A DNA stretch of 64,000 bases. Origin: Beroe forskalii. Its lineage: Eukaryota; Ctenophora; Nuda; Beroida; Beroidae. Made by a program: the position numbers and the translations under genes. This document shows, one piece after another, positions 61,901 to 64,000 of the stretch (position 1 is its first letter; each line of letters opens with the position of its first letter). Under the pieces are notes generated by a model. That model was given only the letters and a program-made list of their open reading frames with translations. It was not told where the DNA came from and searched no databases. The stretch lies in the NCBI GenBank assembly GCA_011033025.1, contig WFMF01000077.1, positions 124,001 to 188,000 on the forward strand, in the 5' to 3' direction.

Positions 61901-63283
61901 AATATCTTGTTGGAACTCACTGTTTTTTAGTTCTTGGTGATTGATTGCCTATCATTAATTAGTATAACTATATGGCCTATCGTTAATTATATCTATCTAC
62001 AATGATATTATTTTGATACCAACATCAACGAAAATACCTTTTTGAGTGTGCATGTTGATCTAATGGAACTCTGGGAGTCTGCGAGATCAATTAATGTGGA
62101 TGTCACACTTTGACTTATTAGACAAGTCAACAAATAGCATGTAAATTATGCGTATCAAATATAGATGGTAATTGATTAGAGGGCTGCATATTCGCTCGAA
62201 GTCTTGAGTAGACTGGTGGAGGTGGAACCCAATCCTCAAAAGGGGGTACATTTTCCATTTATCGCATGCAACTTAGAGTTAAATATATTGGTACTACTTG
62301 TAAGTTTTCACTAATATGATACGGGTATATATATTATAGCCAATCAGTCACAGACACAATTTGTTAATTCCCATAGCTTTTGGGTAATGACAAAAAGCTC
62401 CCAAATTGACAGTATGATCTCCGGTTTCACTCTGGTTTTGATGGAGGATTGAGTGTCAATTAGTTAATTAGCGGTGATTAATGTAGCTGAGCTATTGCAG
62501 TATCTGGATAAAGGTGTGGATATTATACGTGATAATATTACCAGCTTCTGCTGCTGATCTAGATGCTGATAAGCTGATGAGACGGACTCATCATGCTCAT
62601 TTACCCATCCCTTATAACACAGTGTGTGAAATAAGACTCCCGCACGTGGCTCCTCTCCCAACGTGAGTTTCAATTAGTTTTACAGTCACATCTTACCTGA
62701 CCGAACACTAATACTTGCCGTTATACCTCCGTGTTTTTCGCTTGTGTGCAGCACCTGACATATATTACACAGCTGCTGCAACTTTCAGTTAAAGTTCGAC
62801 CGTTACATATGTGTTCGTAGCGCGGTATAATGTGTTCAGTATATTCGGATAGATGTGCATTATTTAGCCAGTGCAGTATAACTCTTGATTAAACGAGAAA
62901 ACTTCAGCTTTATTACGAGTCCTCGCACTGTCGCATAAAGCCATTGAGTACTCCGCGGTGCTATCACTTTCAGTCCATCACGGACGATATCATTGGACCC
63001 TTGGGCCTTGGGAAGAGTCTTATCGAAGGATGATTCAGCGGATCCTGCCCTTTGTCAAAAACTCCATGCAATGGGTCCATAGCGATCATTAAGCACGTTC
63101 AATGGGCATGATGATTAATGGTGTCCATCAGATCGACCAATTCCATTCGATCGACCGATGAGTTAGTTATACATGCCCCATACTTTATCTACTTTTCAAT
63201 TTTGGGGATTTTCTTAATTCATATAAAATTGAACAAGGAGCAATAAAATCTGTATTTTTCAGCGATTATACTAGGAACCCAAT
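61901..63283. other. Upstream region of the DMRT gene
   Basis: AT-rich and unique, without an array. A TATTTTTCAG acceptor ends at 63262, 21 bp before the DMRT start codon, so a 5' UTR exon may lie in this interval. Confidence 0.5.
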
Positions 63284-64000
63284 ATGTCTCGAGCCCCAAC
63301 ATGCGCAAGGTGCAGGAACCATGGACAGTTCAACCCTCTCAAAGGTACGTCAGCAACTGCAAATGCCATGGCATGGAATATGGCACACGTTCTATTCGTC
63401 TCTTGAGCTACCCCATGTGTCCACGATTTCAACACGGATTTTGGGGTAGCCACTTCTAAAATTCTTGATATTTCAGCTCAGTAATGTGAAACTCGTATGA
63501 CTATTAATAACATACTTGACAAATTATTTCTGATACGGATGTTTAGTCCCATCTATCTGCACAGGACACAAGAGGTGGTGTCAGTGGACTAACTGCCAGT
63601 GCAGCAAGTGCTCCCTGATCTCAGAGCGGCGGCGGGTCATGGCGGCGCAGGTGGCTCTCAAGCGCCAGGAGGAGGAGGCGGCTACGGGGGAGCTGGTGAT
63701 GGGCGGCGCCGCCCACCACAGAGAACAGGCTATCGGTTAGTGTGAGTGTGACTTATGAGTGTGATTCTCACAAAGAGAGTAAGCTCATGTTGGATTGACG
63801 GATTGTTGAGTTCTGTTATGCATGGCAGGGCATACATTTAATTTGAAATTATGCATATATTGGATCCACTTATTGGAAAAAAATCTTGAATTGGATCGAT
63901 CCAGAAGTATTAAGTGTAGATAGAATCACCAAATTACGATGAATTGGAATGATGGATCAAGTTTATAGGATAATGAGCTCTATTTGCAGGAAACGCCATG
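63284..64000 (+). CDS. DM-domain (DMRT) transcription factor, 5' part
   Basis: Exon 1 is 63284-63344 ([20 protein letters not shown]), exon 2 is 63565-63735, and exon 3 starts at 63990 (GNAM...) and leaves the window. All junctions are phase 1 with GT-AG ends. Together exons 1-2 form a complete DM domain, the intertwined zinc module by which Dmrt/doublesex proteins bind DNA in the minor groove, usually in sex determination or neural patterning. Zinc ligands are present in CARCRNH, HKRWC and CQCSKC, followed by the helix [19 protein letters not shown]. Two features depart from the common pattern: Trp after HKR, and ERRRVMA instead of ERQRVMA. Exon 2 is markedly GC-rich. Which DMRT subfamily it belongs to cannot be decided from this part. 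Confidence 0.93.

Overview
The window is animal nuclear DNA. Genes are split by many GT-AG introns of about 100 bp to 4.5 kb, there is a DM-domain (DMRT) gene and a lysosomal-type glycosidase set, and the non-coding DNA carries CR1-like LINE pieces, a tRNA-derived SINE, many inverted-repeat DNA elements and long minisatellites. I read it as an invertebrate metazoan and cannot name the species. One 100-N gap (14475-14574) shows this is a scaffold. Small indels in otherwise conserved exons recur, so part of the apparent pseudogenisation may be consensus error.

Layout: 1-13 kb is repeat-rich and gene-poor: a LINE piece cut by an inverted-repeat element, a 4-kb 21-bp minisatellite, a 46-bp array, and an 8-bp GAGTCGTC-type array. 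A frameshifted C-terminal piece resembling COG3 lies at 13.16-13.50 kb, then a reversed LINE tail and the gap. From 14.7 to 36.4 kb the minus strand holds a glycosidase cluster: a broken GH35 5' end, two near-identical three-exon GH20 beta-hexosaminidases (one intact, one damaged), and a 14-exon GH35 beta-galactosidase homologue rebuilt here exon by exon (644 codons). This GH35 protein keeps the acid/base glutamate but has alanine at the nucleophile position and lacks the usual YDYDAP loop, so I predict an inactive or repurposed enzyme.

From 36.5 to 57.0 kb the plus strand carries SLC6 (neurotransmitter:sodium symporter) genes. The first is complete in 14 exons (690 aa after one homopolymer frameshift) and starts only 116 bp from the divergent GH35 gene. 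The second locus has a 5' partial tandem duplication: exons 1-6 occur twice. The two halves differ by a 2.5-kb foldback element, and a full reading frame is obtained if duplicate exons 1-5 splice to exons 6-15 of the second copy.

From 57 to 63.3 kb there is no visible gene, but a 2.6-kb inverted-repeat element is filled with TTGACT-type repeats in a 630-690 bp higher-order pattern. The window ends in the first three exons of a DMRT transcription-factor gene on the plus strand.
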